This document shows positions 8,601-15,303 of a stretch of 22,500 nucleotides of DNA, one piece after another. The translations under genes and the position numbers were made by a program. Position 1 is the stretch's first letter. Each line of letters opens with the position of its first letter. Where the stretch lies: contig CAUYUJ010017983.1 of the NCBI GenBank assembly GCA_963575745.1, forward strand, positions 150,249 through 172,748, in the 5' to 3' direction. Below the pieces are notes generated by a model that was given only the letters and a program-made list of their open reading frames with translations, was not told the origin of the DNA and searched no databases. This stretch comes from Prorocentrum cordatum (lineage: Eukaryota > Sar > Dinophyceae > Prorocentrales > Prorocentraceae).

Positions 8601-10975
8601 ACTGCTTGTACGTCGAGGCTTCTGGCCTCGGCTTCAACTACATCGGCACTGAGCAGACGCCCGGCGACGTGGGCTGGAAGCCGCCCCTGCTCTCTGGCTT
8701 TGCTGGTGAGGCGAAGACGAAGAAGCTCAACGCGGAGATCGCGAACGGCAGACTGGCGATGGTGGCGATCATCGGCATGTTCTTCCAGGACGGTCTGACG
8801 GAAGCGCGTGGGGCGACTGGGCCAACTACACGGACTCGCCGCTGCGCGCGTTCGAGAGCGAGCTGGGCGTGCAGGCGCCAGTGGGCTTCTGGGACCCCGC
8901 GGGCCTCAGCAAGGACGGCGACGCGGCGGCGTTCAAGCGACGCCGCTCCACCGAGATCAAGCATGGTCGGGTCTCGATGCTGGCGACCATGGGTACATCA
9001 CCCCCGAGGTGGCTGGCAAGTTCCCAGGGTACCTGAGCCCGTCCAAGGGCCTCGCGTACGCGGACATTCCCAACGGCCTGGCCGCCATCTCCAAGGTGCC
9101 TTTCCTGGGGTGGCTCCAGATCGTCATCTACTGCTTGTACGTCGAGGCTTCTGGCCTCGGCTTCAACTACATCGGCACTGAGAAAACGCCCGGCGACGTG
9201 GGCTGGAAGCCGCCCCTGCTCTCTGGCTTTGAGGGCGAGGCGAAGACGAAGAAGCTCAATGCGGAGATCGCTAACGGTCGCCTTGCCATGATGGCCATCA
9301 TCGGCATGTTCTTCCAGGACGGTCTGACGGGCTCCGCCTGGGGCGACTGGGCGCTCTACACGGGATCCCCGCTGCGCGCGTTCGAGAGCGAGCTGGGCGT
9401 GCAGGCGCCAGTGGGCTTCTGGGACCCCGCGGGCCTCAGCAAGGACGGCGACGCGGCTGCGTTCAAGCGACGCCGCTCCACCGAGATCAAGCATGGTCGG
9501 GTCTCGATGCTGGCGACCATGGGTACATCACCCCCGAGGTGGCTGGCAAGTTCCCAGGGTACCTCAGCCCGTCCAAGGGCCTCGCGTACGCGGACATCCC
9601 CAACGGGCTGGCCGCCATCTCCAAGGTGCCTTTCCTAGGGTGGCTCCAGATCGTCATCTACTGCTTGTACGTCGAGGCTTCTGGCCTCGGCTTCAACTAC
9701 ATCGGCACTGAGCAGACGCCCGGCGACGTGGGCTGGAAGCCGCCCCTGCTCTCTGGCTTTGCTGGTGAGGCGAAGACGAAGAAGCTCAACGCGGAGATCG
9801 CGAACGGCAGACTGGCGATGGTGGCGATCATCGGCATGTTCTTCCAGGACGGCCTGACCGGAAGCGCGTGGGGCGACTGGGCCAACTACACGGACTCGCC
9901 GCTGCGCGCGTTCGAGAGCGAGCTGGGCGTGCAGGCGCCAGTGGGCTTCTGGGACCCCGCGGGCCTCAGCAAGGACGGCGACGCGGCTGCGTTCAAGCGA
10001 CGCCGCTCCACCGAGATCAAGCATGGTCGGGTCTCGATGCTGGCGACCATGGGGTACATCACCCCCGAGGTGGCTGGCAAGTTCCCAGGGTACCTCAGCC
10101 CGTCCAAGGGCCTCGCGTACGCGGACATCCCCAACGGGCTGGCCGCCATCTCCAAGGTGCCTTTCCTAGGGTGGCTCCAGATCGTCATCTACTGCTTGTA
10201 CGTCGAGGCTTCTGGCCTCGGCTTCAACTACATCGGCACTGAGCAGACGCCCGGCGACGTGGGCTGGAAGCCGCCCCTGCTCTCTGGCTTTGCTGGTGAG
10301 GCGAAGACGAAGAAGCTCAACGCGGAGATCGCGAACGGCAGACTGGCGATGGTGGCGATCATCGGCATGTTCTTCCAGGACGGCCTGACCGGAAGCGCGT
10401 GGGGCGACTGGGCCAACTACACGGACTCGCCGCTGCGCGCGTTCGAGAGCGAGCTGGGCGTGCAGGCCCCTTTCGGTTATTGGGACCCGGCCGGCTTGAG
10501 CAAGGACGGCGACACGGAGGCCTTCAAGAGACGCCGCGTTACCGAGATCAAGCATGGGCGTGTGTCCATGTGGGCGTGCATGGGCTACATCACTCCTGAG
10601 TATTTCAAGTGGCCCGGCTATTGCTCTCCGTCCAAGGGCCTCAAGTTCGCAGATATCCCGAATGGCCTTGCGGCACTGTCCAAGGTTCCAGGCGCGGGAT
10701 GGGTCCAGATCTTTTTGTTCTGTGGCTTGATAGAGAAAGGCTTGTTCGTGTACGACCCATCGAGGGCCCCGGGCGATTATGAGAACGGTGGCGTATTGGG
10801 CGTGCCCAACGGCAGTACGTTGCCTGCTGGGGAGCTCAAATCCCGCAAGCTGAATGCCGAGATTGCGAATGGAAGGCTGGCGATGATGGCGATCATCGGT
10901 ATGTTCTATCAGGACGGCTTGACGGGATCTGCGTGGGGTGACTGGGAGTTGTACACTGACTCGCCCCTGCGATGA
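2352..10975 (+). CDS. Chloroplast light-harvesting chlorophyll a/c-binding polyprotein, 16 tandem units (frame broken in assembly)
   Basis: Encodes a plastid-targeted polyprotein of the membrane-intrinsic dinoflagellate antenna family (acpPC/FCP-like LHC). Residues 1-104 are the targeting leader, followed by 16 three-helix units that each end SPLR. Every intact unit has helix 1 with EIKHGR (ELKHGR in unit 1), a shorter helix 2 near GWLQIV, and helix 3 with AEIANGR. The Glu/Arg pairs and His are the family's chlorophyll-ligand and helix-locking positions. The start at 2352 is chosen because the signal peptide begins there and a CAG acceptor precedes it by 8 nt. The stop TGA (10973-10975) directly follows the last SPLR. 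No introns are visible. Main open stretches are 2352-4514, 4511-6613, 7194-8114, 7990-8490, 8808-9638 and 9539-10975, all in order on one strand. Read through, the array is about 2,870 codons. Indel clusters in units 4, 8, 9 and 11-14 break the frame, through assembly error or partial decay. Confidence 0.93.
2664..3182 (+). repeat. LHC unit 1 (divergent first unit, 173 codons)
   Basis: An intact three-helix unit from AFESELGVQDPVG to SPLR. It is the most divergent copy apart from unit 16: ELKHGR replaces EIKHGR, and the helix 2-3 loop is Ala/Ser-rich (QDQSAGTAAAAGDFG) and unlike any other unit. The last third, from AEIANGR onward, is nearly identical to units 2-5, so the unit is a mosaic of unique and homogenised sequence. 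Confidence 0.9.
3183..3710 (+). repeat. LHC unit 2 (type B, 176 codons)
   Basis: Intact. It starts AFENELGVQ, the only unit with Asn here. Type B is defined by GFTKDGDA, PELVGKFPGEISPS, and a loop with GYNSDPNRKPGELGWRP and STDAEVRQRRLAAEIANGR. It has V where units 3-5 have A in DGDAAAF. Confidence 0.9.
3711..4238 (+). repeat. LHC unit 3 (type B, 176 codons)
   Basis: Intact type B unit, nearly identical at nucleotide level to units 4 and 5. The main protein change from unit 2 is SLGVKFED for SLGLKFED. Ends ALYTASPLR. Confidence 0.9.
4239..4762 (+). repeat. LHC unit 4 (type B, frame broken, net -4 nt)
   Basis: Identical to unit 3 until 4484. A cluster of small insertions and deletions at about 4485-4550, compared with units 3 and 5, gives a net loss of 4 nt and an in-frame TGA at 4512-4514. 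After 4550 the sequence again matches unit 3 in the new frame. A tight cluster in otherwise identical sequence suggests a local read or consensus error as much as real decay. Confidence 0.88.
4763..5290 (+). repeat. LHC unit 5 (type B, 176 codons)
   Basis: Intact type B unit and the last of the B block. The switch to type C comes in the next unit at about 5341, just after the shared APVGFWDP segment. Confidence 0.9.
5291..5821 (+). repeat. LHC unit 6 (first type C, 177 codons)
   Basis: Intact. Type C is defined by GLSKDGDAAAF, RRRSTEIKHGRVS, EVAGKFPGYLSPSKGLAYAD, GWLQIVIYCLYVEASGLGF, and a loop with GTEQTPGDVGWKPPLLSGF before AKTKKLNAEIANGR. Within the unit helix 1 is about residues 34-53 (E36, H39, R41), helix 2 about 85-101, and helix 3 about 136-158 (E140, N143, R144). 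Ends ANYTDSPLR. Confidence 0.9.
5822..6352 (+). repeat. LHC unit 7 (type C, 177 codons)
   Basis: Intact type C unit, nearly base-for-base identical to unit 6 (for example ATT for ATC in helix 2). Recent duplication or gene conversion is implied. Confidence 0.9.
6353..6886 (+). repeat. LHC unit 8 (type C, heavily disrupted)
   Basis: Identical to unit 7 up to a 1-nt A deletion at 6523. From about 6642 to 6870 it carries many one-base gains, losses and changes, affecting the whole loop and helix 3. Total length is only 3 nt over normal, so the reading frame is the original one again in unit 9. Dense scattered errors next to identical sequence look like unpolished long-read sequence or a degenerate copy. 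Confidence 0.85.
6887..7436 (+). repeat. LHC unit 9 (type C, disrupted, +19 nt)
   Basis: Begins AFESELGEQ (Glu for the usual Val) and is normal through helix 1. A cluster of insertions at about 7041-7168 adds a net 19 nt. The rest, from the helix 2 region on, is again identical to other type C units in a new frame. Confidence 0.85.
7437..7967 (+). repeat. LHC unit 10 (type C, 177 codons)
   Basis: Intact type C unit in full register, lying between the disrupted unit 9 and the shortened unit 11. It shows normal helices 1-3 and ends ANYTDSPLR. Confidence 0.9.
7968..8310 (+). repeat. LHC unit 11 (63-codon internal deletion plus 1-nt insertion)
   Basis: After AFESELGVQAPVG the sequence jumps directly to GLAAISKVPF. 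Exactly 189 nt are missing compared with unit 10, covering FWDP through ADIPN and so all of helix 1. A GGG shared at the junction (8008-8010) suggests short-homology deletion. An extra T at about 7971 shifts the frame separately. The product would lack helix 1 and its chlorophyll ligands. The end is ALYTGSPLR, a variant unlike type C. Confidence 0.88.
8311..8847 (+). repeat. LHC unit 12 (chimeric D/C, disrupted)
   Basis: The first 30 codons are a distinct variant (APLGFWDPLGLSADGDVASF). The rest matches type C. Indels at about 8407-8577 and one lost C near 8799 break the frame; net length is +6 nt. It looks like a conversion mosaic between a rare D-like unit and type C, with added errors or decay. 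Confidence 0.83.
8848..9377 (+). repeat. LHC unit 13 (C with B-like helix 3, -1 nt)
   Basis: Type C up to the loop, with GTEKTPG for GTEQTPG and SGFEGEAK for SGFAGEAK. Helix 3 is then written with type B codons (AACGGTCGCCTTGCCATGATG). One G is missing from the GGGG after the helix 1 ACCAT (8991-8993), shifting the frame. Ends ALYTGSPLR. Confidence 0.87.
9378..9907 (+). repeat. LHC unit 14 (type C, -1 nt)
   Basis: Type C throughout except the same lost G in ACCATGGGG-TAC as in unit 13 (9521-9523). Otherwise identical to unit 15. The shared position points to a systematic homopolymer error or to copying of one lesion by conversion. Confidence 0.88.
9908..10438 (+). repeat. LHC unit 15 (type C, 177 codons)
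   Basis: Intact type C unit. It is open continuously from within unit 14 through to the stop codon after unit 16. Confidence 0.9.
10439..10972 (+). repeat. LHC unit 16 (divergent last unit, 178 codons)
   Basis: Intact. Differences are spread along the unit: APFGYWDP, SMWACMGYITPEYFKWPGY, helix 2 GWVQIFLFCGLIEKG, and a loop with DPSRAPGDYENGGVLGVPNG. Helix 3 keeps AEIANGRLAMMAIIGMF with Tyr for Phe in FYQDG. Ends TDSPLR followed directly by TGA, so the natural C-terminus equals the C-terminus expected for all other units after cleavage. Confidence 0.9.
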
Positions 10976-11120
10976 ACGGCGAACGGCCGTGGATTCGGCT
11001 CGCCTCCGCCTTCAGCCTCTGGCGCGGCTGGTTCGGTTTTATCAAAGAATTGCTATCCCTGGCCTTTTTCTGCGCTCTCGGAACTAGATTTCCGCGCTCT
11101 GCATCGGGATCCCGCAAAGG
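10976..11120 (+). other. Probable 3' untranslated region of the LHC gene
   Basis: Sequence directly after the stop codon, of mixed composition up to the GT repeat. No AATAAA-like signal is seen; dinoflagellates generally lack a clear one. The extent is inferred. Confidence 0.35.
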
Positions 11121-11144
11121 GTGTATGTGTGTGTGTGTGCCCTG

Positions 11145-11180
<36 letters not shown>
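11121..11180. repeat. GT/GA dinucleotide microsatellite
   Basis: Two GT runs split by a CCTG interruption and ending in GAGAGAGA. Confidence 0.9.
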
Positions 11181-11181
<1 letters not shown>

Positions 11182-11210
11182 TTCGATCAATTTTTGCATC
11201 AGACCGCCCA

Positions 11211-11283
11211 AAACAGATGCCCCCCAGCCGCCAGCAGCTCCCGATAGCTGCCGATAGGTGGGGCATGCGGGGGGCGTCTGTTT
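11211..11283. repeat. Inverted repeat downstream of the LHC gene
   Basis: AAACAGATGCCCCCC (11211-11225) pairs with GGGGGGCGTCTGTTT (11269-11283) at 14 of 15 positions. Weaker complementarity continues outward (CCGCCC against GCGGCA). Between the arms CCGATAG occurs twice. It could be a small MITE remnant or an RNA hairpin in the 3' untranslated region. Confidence 0.5.
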
Positions 11284-11560
11284 GCGGCAGTTCGGTGCAC
11301 TAGCGGATCGAACTCATGCCCTCCATCAGGTCACCCCCCCTTTGGTGAATCCCCGAATACAGCAGGTTGGGTGTGCCGCAGTTTTTTCGGTGCTGATTCG
11401 AGCGAGGGCTGGGACGAGTGCTGATTCTGCAAGTGTCATGCTCGCTGTCAATGAGAGTCCTCCATCTTCTTGCTGCCGTTACCGCCTCTCCTTCTCGCCC
11501 TCTCCCTCGCCTTCCTCCTGCTACCCCCGACTGCTGCTGCTTCTCCTCGTTCCTCTTCCC
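11284..11560. other. Non-coding stretch
   Basis: No recognisable gene. Balanced composition up to about 11460, then pyrimidine-rich sequence leading into the CTC tract. Confidence 0.5.
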
Positions 11561-11569
11561 CCCCCTTGC

Positions 11570-11695
11570 TCCCTCCTCGATCTCCTCCTCCTCCTCCTCC
11601 TCCTCCTCCTCATATCCTCCCCCGTCTGCTTCTGCTCCTGCTGCTCCTCCTCCTTGCCTTCTCCTCTTCGTCCTCCCCCTTCTCCCTCTCTACTC
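11570..11695. repeat. CTC-rich low-complexity tract
   Basis: A nearly pure CTC run at about 11580-11612 sits inside a wider pyrimidine-rich stretch with CTG interruptions. The Ser/Leu/Pro-rich and Arg/Glu-rich open frames here are compositional. Confidence 0.85.
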
Positions 11696-11699
11696 AGCT

Positions 11700-12173
11700 G
11701 AGCGGCATGCTCCTCCACTCACCCCTGCTCCTGCTGCCGCGGTCATGCCTACACTGGCCGCGGCCACATGCCAGCCTCGAGGCGTGCTTCCAGTCAAAAC
11801 GCCTCAGGACTGGCCGTCGGCCCCACCCGCCGCCATGCCCAGGTCGTGGACCAGAGGCCTCCAGGAGGCCTCTGAAGGCGCTGGGGCCTCCTCTTGGCAT
11901 CGCTCGGCGTCGGACGTGCGCATTTTTCCTCGGCGAGGACCCTCGAGGAGCCTCCTCGACCATCTGGCAAAGCAGCCACGCAATGAAACCGAAAAGAGCA
12001 CGGGGAACGGATGTCCGAGCGATGGCGAGTTCTGGGGAGCCTCTGGAGGCCTTCCGGCCTATGGACGTCTCCTGCGGGCGTCTCGTACGACAGGTTCGCG
12101 CCGTGTCGACGGCGACCCCAGCGCGGGCGTTTCAGGTTGGACGCCGCCTGTGGCCCAGAATCGGCCCATCCTC
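11700..12173. other. GC-rich non-coding stretch
   Basis: No gene recognised. A Pro/Ser/Arg-rich frame is open across the region, but it carries no domain and other frames are open too. A few GGCCTCCAGGAGGCCTCTG words near 11850-11880 recall the G/C-rich arms of family R. Confidence 0.5.
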
Positions 12174-12208
12174 GAACGATCCGGCCTTTTTGAAAGGGCC
12201 GATCGTTC
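12174..12208. repeat. Imperfect hairpin (GAACGATC arms)
   Basis: GAACGATCCGGCCTTT pairs with AAAGGGCCGATCGTTC, with a short shift in the C/G run and a 3-nt loop. A third GAACGATC follows at about 12215. No function is assigned. Confidence 0.45.
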
Positions 12209-12236
12209 AAGTTTGAACGATCCCCGCGGTGTCAGG

Positions 12237-12279
12237 AACCAACGCCGGGGTCGACACGACGCACACCTGCCGTAGGCTT
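12237..12279 (+). repeat. 43-nt direct repeat, left copy (flanks MITE)
   Basis: Begins AACCAACGCCGGGGTCGACA and matches 12439-12481 at 40 of 43 positions. The two copies lie 202 nt apart and bracket the inverted-repeat element 12275-12442, overlapping its ends by a few bases. Confidence 0.75.
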
Positions 12280-12442
12280 AAGTCGGGCACGTCCCTTTAC
12301 AGGAGGAATATTCAAAAATAGTGTAAAAGCACAGTAAGGGGTCAATTTTTCTGTTATTTTTTGACCATTTTTGATTATTTTTGGGGTATTTGTAATTTGT
12401 CCTTCAAAATCTGCCTGTAGGGGGACATGCCCGACCTAAACC
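12275..12442. mobile_element. MITE-like element, family B copy 1 (29-bp terminal inverted repeats)
   Basis: The left end (12275-12303, GGCTTAAGTCGGGCACGTCC...) and the right end (12414-12442) are reverse complements at 24 of 29 positions, and all five mismatches are transitions. The interior is AT-rich with T runs, unlike the surrounding DNA, and has no coding capacity. Internal words such as TACAGGAGGAATATTCA and the end GACATGCCCGACCTAA recur in the second copy at 17442-17627. Confidence 0.7.
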
Positions 12443-12481
12443 AACGCCGAGGTCGACACGACGCAACCCTGCCGTAGGCTT
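12439..12481 (+). repeat. 43-nt direct repeat, right copy (flanks MITE)
   Basis: Partner of 12237-12279. It may be a segmental duplication, since 43 nt is longer than typical target-site duplications. Confidence 0.75.
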
Positions 12482-12945
12482 GCCAGTTGGTGGTCTCGGG
12501 AGCCATGCTGTGCAGAGGAGCACGCCTCGAGTTCCATCGTGGGAGGGCCGCTCCTGGGGCCCTCCCAAGTCCCTCTCGGGCCTCTCTTTTGGAGCCTCTG
12601 GTGCCGTCTAGGAGCGATGCTGGGAGCCTCTTGGATCGTCATGGACCTGATTAGATATACCGAATGTTCGAACATGCCAAAATGATGTGAACACATTTCG
12701 ATTCAACCGATATTTGGCGCCACGGCAAGAGCCCTCTTGGAGCCATCTTGGGTCATCTTGGGTGCTCTGACCGCTCACCGCCCCCCTCGTCCAGACCCAG
12801 GAGGAGATGGTAGGGGTAGGCTTGAACCCCTACCCGGTGGGATTCCATGAGTTGTGGGTCAGGGATTCTTGCGAGTATCAATTCACGGTGCTCATTATTT
12901 TGCTGGGGACGCTACATTCAGTGCCTCGCGGCACAGTGGCGGATA
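12482..12945 (+). repeat. Dispersed repeat family R, copy 2
   Basis: First G/C arm with GGGCCTCTCTTTTGGAGCC words (about 12540-12640), then an AT-richer spacer around 12650-12715, then a second arm with three CTTGG words (12725-12765). The tail runs GGATTCTTGCGAGTATCAAT (12863-12882), similar to 2037-2057, to the hairpin GTGCC-TCGC-GGCAC and GTGGCGGATA at 12945. Ends are approximate. Confidence 0.55.
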
Positions 12946-13170
12946 GTACGGGTGCCGAGCGGTAGCATAATTTCAATTCGATACTTGTTTCTTTGGCCCA
13001 GCCCTCCTCCTTGGTCATGTATCGCAGAGCTGTTTGCCTGATGCTGGTGCTAATGGTATTACACCCTTACGTTGCATCCTTACTACGGTCCTACGTTTGA
13101 CGGTGCACTTGTGTGTGCTTCAGCAGGTGAGATGTGCTTTCCATTCTTCTCGGTAGCCAGGCCACGATCT
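12946..13170. other. Non-coding stretch
   Basis: Balanced composition, with nothing recognisable. Confidence 0.4.
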
Positions 13171-13320
13171 CCACGCCCTGCTCTCCTTCTTTACTCCTCT
13201 TTTTCCCAGTCTCTTTCTCCAGTTCTTTCCTCCTCTCCTTTCCTCATTCTCTTATTCTCGGACCTCCCTCTTCCCCTCTGTGGCCCCTCCCTCTCCGTCC
13301 ACAGGACTCGACCCCTCCCA
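13171..13320. repeat. CT-rich low-complexity tract
   Basis: Pyrimidine-rich sequence of TCTCC, TTCC and CCCTC words. Open frames over it are compositional. Confidence 0.7.
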
Positions 13321-13499
13321 AAGGGGTAGGTTTTTTTTTGCCGACTTCCTGACTGCCCCTGGGCCCCGAGCTCGGCCCCCGGAGGCCGAAGAAGTGCACG
13401 AGGAGCGCCAGGATCGGCAAGCCTCTCCGCCCGAAGCCCTCCTCCCCCTCCCCCCCGCTCTCGCCCCCCCCTCGGCGGTGCGAGCGCAAGGTCCTCCGC

Positions 13500-13655
13500 C
13501 CGAGGTCCCCCTCCCCCGAGGTCCTCCTCCCCCGAGGTCCTCCTCCCCCTCGCCCGAGGTCCTCCTCCTCCCCGAGGTCCTCCTCCTCCCCCTCGCCCGA
13601 GGTCCTCCTCCCCCGAGGTCCTCCTCCTCCCCCGAGGTCCCCCGAGGTCCTCCCC
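13500..13655. repeat. GC-rich minisatellite with CCCGAGGTCCTCCTCC units
   Basis: Nine CGAGGTCC cores are spaced about 9-25 nt apart and joined by variable CTCC/CCCC spacers. This gives a Gly/Arg/Glu-rich open frame on the minus strand and a Pro/Ser-rich one on the plus strand, neither with any domain. Confidence 0.85.
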
Positions 13656-14311
13656 CCCTCCCCCCCCCTCCCCCTCCCCCCCGCTCTCGCCCCCCTTCGG
13701 CGCGAGCGCAGGGGGCCGACCCGGCGCGAAGCAAGCCGCCGGAGGCCACGCACGGAGGGCGACTGTGCGCCCGCCCGCCCCCCCGCGCGCGCGCCTCGCC
13801 GTGGGGAGGCGGCCCTGCCCGTCGGCCGACGGAGCGGCCGGGGGAGGGAAGGGCCTCCTCGCCCGCGCGCGCGGCGAGAGGCGAGTGCCAGGTTTCCCCA
13901 GGGGGGAGCGGGGTCCTCCTCCAAGCGGGCTGGCGGCCGCCAGGGCCTCTTCGGCGGCGTCCCAGCCCTCCCTCCCTCCTCCTCCTCCTCCTCGCGTGGG
14001 GGGTGGGGGGCCCAGGACCCCTCGCGTCGCGAAAGGATGCTCCTTCGTGTGGTTTTCGGCCTCCGGGGGCCCCTGCTGGGCCTCGGGGCCGTCACAGATC
14101 GACTCGGGATGGAGTTGCAGTCCCGGGGAGGGTGTCCAGACCTCGGGGGTCGGCGCTGTGGCAAGAGCCACGACGCCGGGGGGTCTGGGGAGGCGGGCGG
14201 CCTCCCCTAGGGAAGAGGGCACACGCGGCAGCGCTGCAGGCGGCCTCCAGGTGCTGCGGGGGCCAGGACCCCTTGGGCGGAGCTGTGCCGTGAAAGAGGG
14301 GGCCTCGGGTC
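13656..14311. other. Very GC-rich stretch without recognisable gene
   Basis: Starts with C runs, then CpG-rich sequence (about 13700-13900), a CTCCTCCTCC tract near 13975-13995 and mixed GC-rich DNA. Several frames are open on both strands because stop codons are rare at this composition. Confidence 0.5.
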
Positions 14312-14482
14312 GTGGGAGGCGATCACAGTGGAGAGGAGGCATATATTGTTAAATAGTTTACCGACGTCTAACACGTGTTTGAAGTCTGCTTTTAACGTGT
14401 CAAGTCATGCGCCAACCATGTGTCGAAGATGTTGAAACCGTGCAGAAACGGGCTGTGGGAGACGATCACAGTGGAGAGGAGG

Positions 14483-14518
<36 letters not shown>

Positions 14519-14770
14519 AATAGTGTACAGACGTGCAAAGAACGTGTTTGAACTCTGTTTCTAGCGTGCCGAGTCATGTGCCAACCATGTGTCGAAGATG
14601 TTGAACACGTGCAGAAACGGGCTGTGGGAGACGATCACAGTGGAGAGGAGGCATATATCTTGCCACATAGTTTACATACGCCTAAAGAACGTGGTTGAAC
14701 TCTGTCTCTAGCGTGCCAAGTCATGTGCCAGCCATGTGTCGAAGATGTTGAAAACGTGCAGAAGACGTGT
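14312..14770 (+). repeat. Three-copy tandem repeat (about 143-169 bp units)
   Basis: Units start at 14312, 14455 and 14624 with GTGGGAG(G/A)CGATCACAG and share TGTGCCA(A/G)CCATGTGTCG and GAAGATGTTGAA. The middle unit is longer because a TA dinucleotide run (about 14482-14514) has expanded inside it. Copies differ by scattered substitutions, so the array is not very recent. Non-coding. Confidence 0.85.
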
Positions 14771-14781
14771 AGCATTCATGT

Positions 14782-14963
14782 CTACAGTCGGGGCCCTGAA
14801 GAAGGAACCCTTTTCGTTGGGGAGGGGCTCCGCGTTCCTTAAGTGTTTCGCAGCTTGCCTCAGGTTTTCCTTCTGTTTTCGATGGGGAATCGAAGTTTAA
14901 CTTATGGAAAAAAGGGGCCCCGTTCCTTATTTTGGGTTCCTTAGGTCAAGGCCCCGACTGTAG
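14782..14963. mobile_element. MITE-like element C (about 29-bp terminal inverted repeats)
   Basis: The left end (14782-14810, CTACAGTCGGGGCCCTGAAG...) pairs with the right end (14934-14963, ...GGCCCCGACTGTAG), with a 15-nt perfect outer stretch and a few differences inside. The element is 182 bp with no coding capacity. It contains GTTCCTTA twice and lies just after the three-copy tandem repeat. No clear target-site duplication is visible. Confidence 0.7.
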
Positions 14964-15123
14964 TCCAATGATAGAACGGTCGGAGTGTCCATTCTCGGGG
15001 TGCGCCCTCTGCCCCCGGAGGCGCCCGCGGGCACGCCTCGGCCTCCCCTGAGGTCCGACGCTGCGGACAAGCATGCTGCGGCATCGCCAACCCTCGCGAC
15101 CGGAGCCCCGGACCCTCTCTTTC
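14964..15123. other. Short GC-rich non-coding spacer
   Basis: Nothing recognisable between elements C and D. Confidence 0.4.
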
Positions 15124-15145
15124 TCTGCATCCCTCCTCGATCGGG
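15124..15145 (+). repeat. Direct repeat left of element D copy 1
   Basis: TCTGCATCCCTCCTCGATCG recurs as TCTGCATCCCTCTTCGAGCC at 15316, on the other side of element D. It may be a flanking duplication or part of a larger repeat. Confidence 0.45.
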
Positions 15146-15147
15146 GT

Positions 15148-15303
15148 TGGACAGACCTCTTACCCTGACACGTCGATTGAGGAATTGGCCGTTTTCGGTT
15201 CGCGAGGGGGCGTCGCGGCCGTCATTTTTGCGGGTCCAGGTCCGTCGGTTTCGGTCCCAGGCCGTTTTCACTAAGGGGAGGTCTACCAAAGGGAGGTTTG
15301 TCC
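15148..15303. mobile_element. MITE-like element, family D copy 1
   Basis: TGGACAGACCTC at 15148-15159 pairs with GAGGTTTGTCCA at 15292-15303 (11 of 12). The interior shares long stretches with 21994-22151, including GACACGTCGATT, CCGTTTTCGGTTC and CGTTTTCACTAA in the same order. It is 156 bp and non-coding. Two related copies with the same ends support a real element. Confidence 0.65.

Noticed and set aside
4526-10555. Many 60-290 residue open frames on both strands within the LHC array
   Set aside because: All repeat with the LHC unit period and are out-of-frame or antisense readings of the antenna units.
13191-14342. A 383-residue Gly/Arg-rich minus-strand frame
   Set aside because: Most of it is a minisatellite plus CpG-rich DNA where stop codons are rare; no domain, and the other frames are open as well.
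14312-14770. Regularly spaced repeats considered as a CRISPR array
   Set aside because: Only three long units, similar along their whole length with no unique spacers, in a eukaryotic nuclear context.
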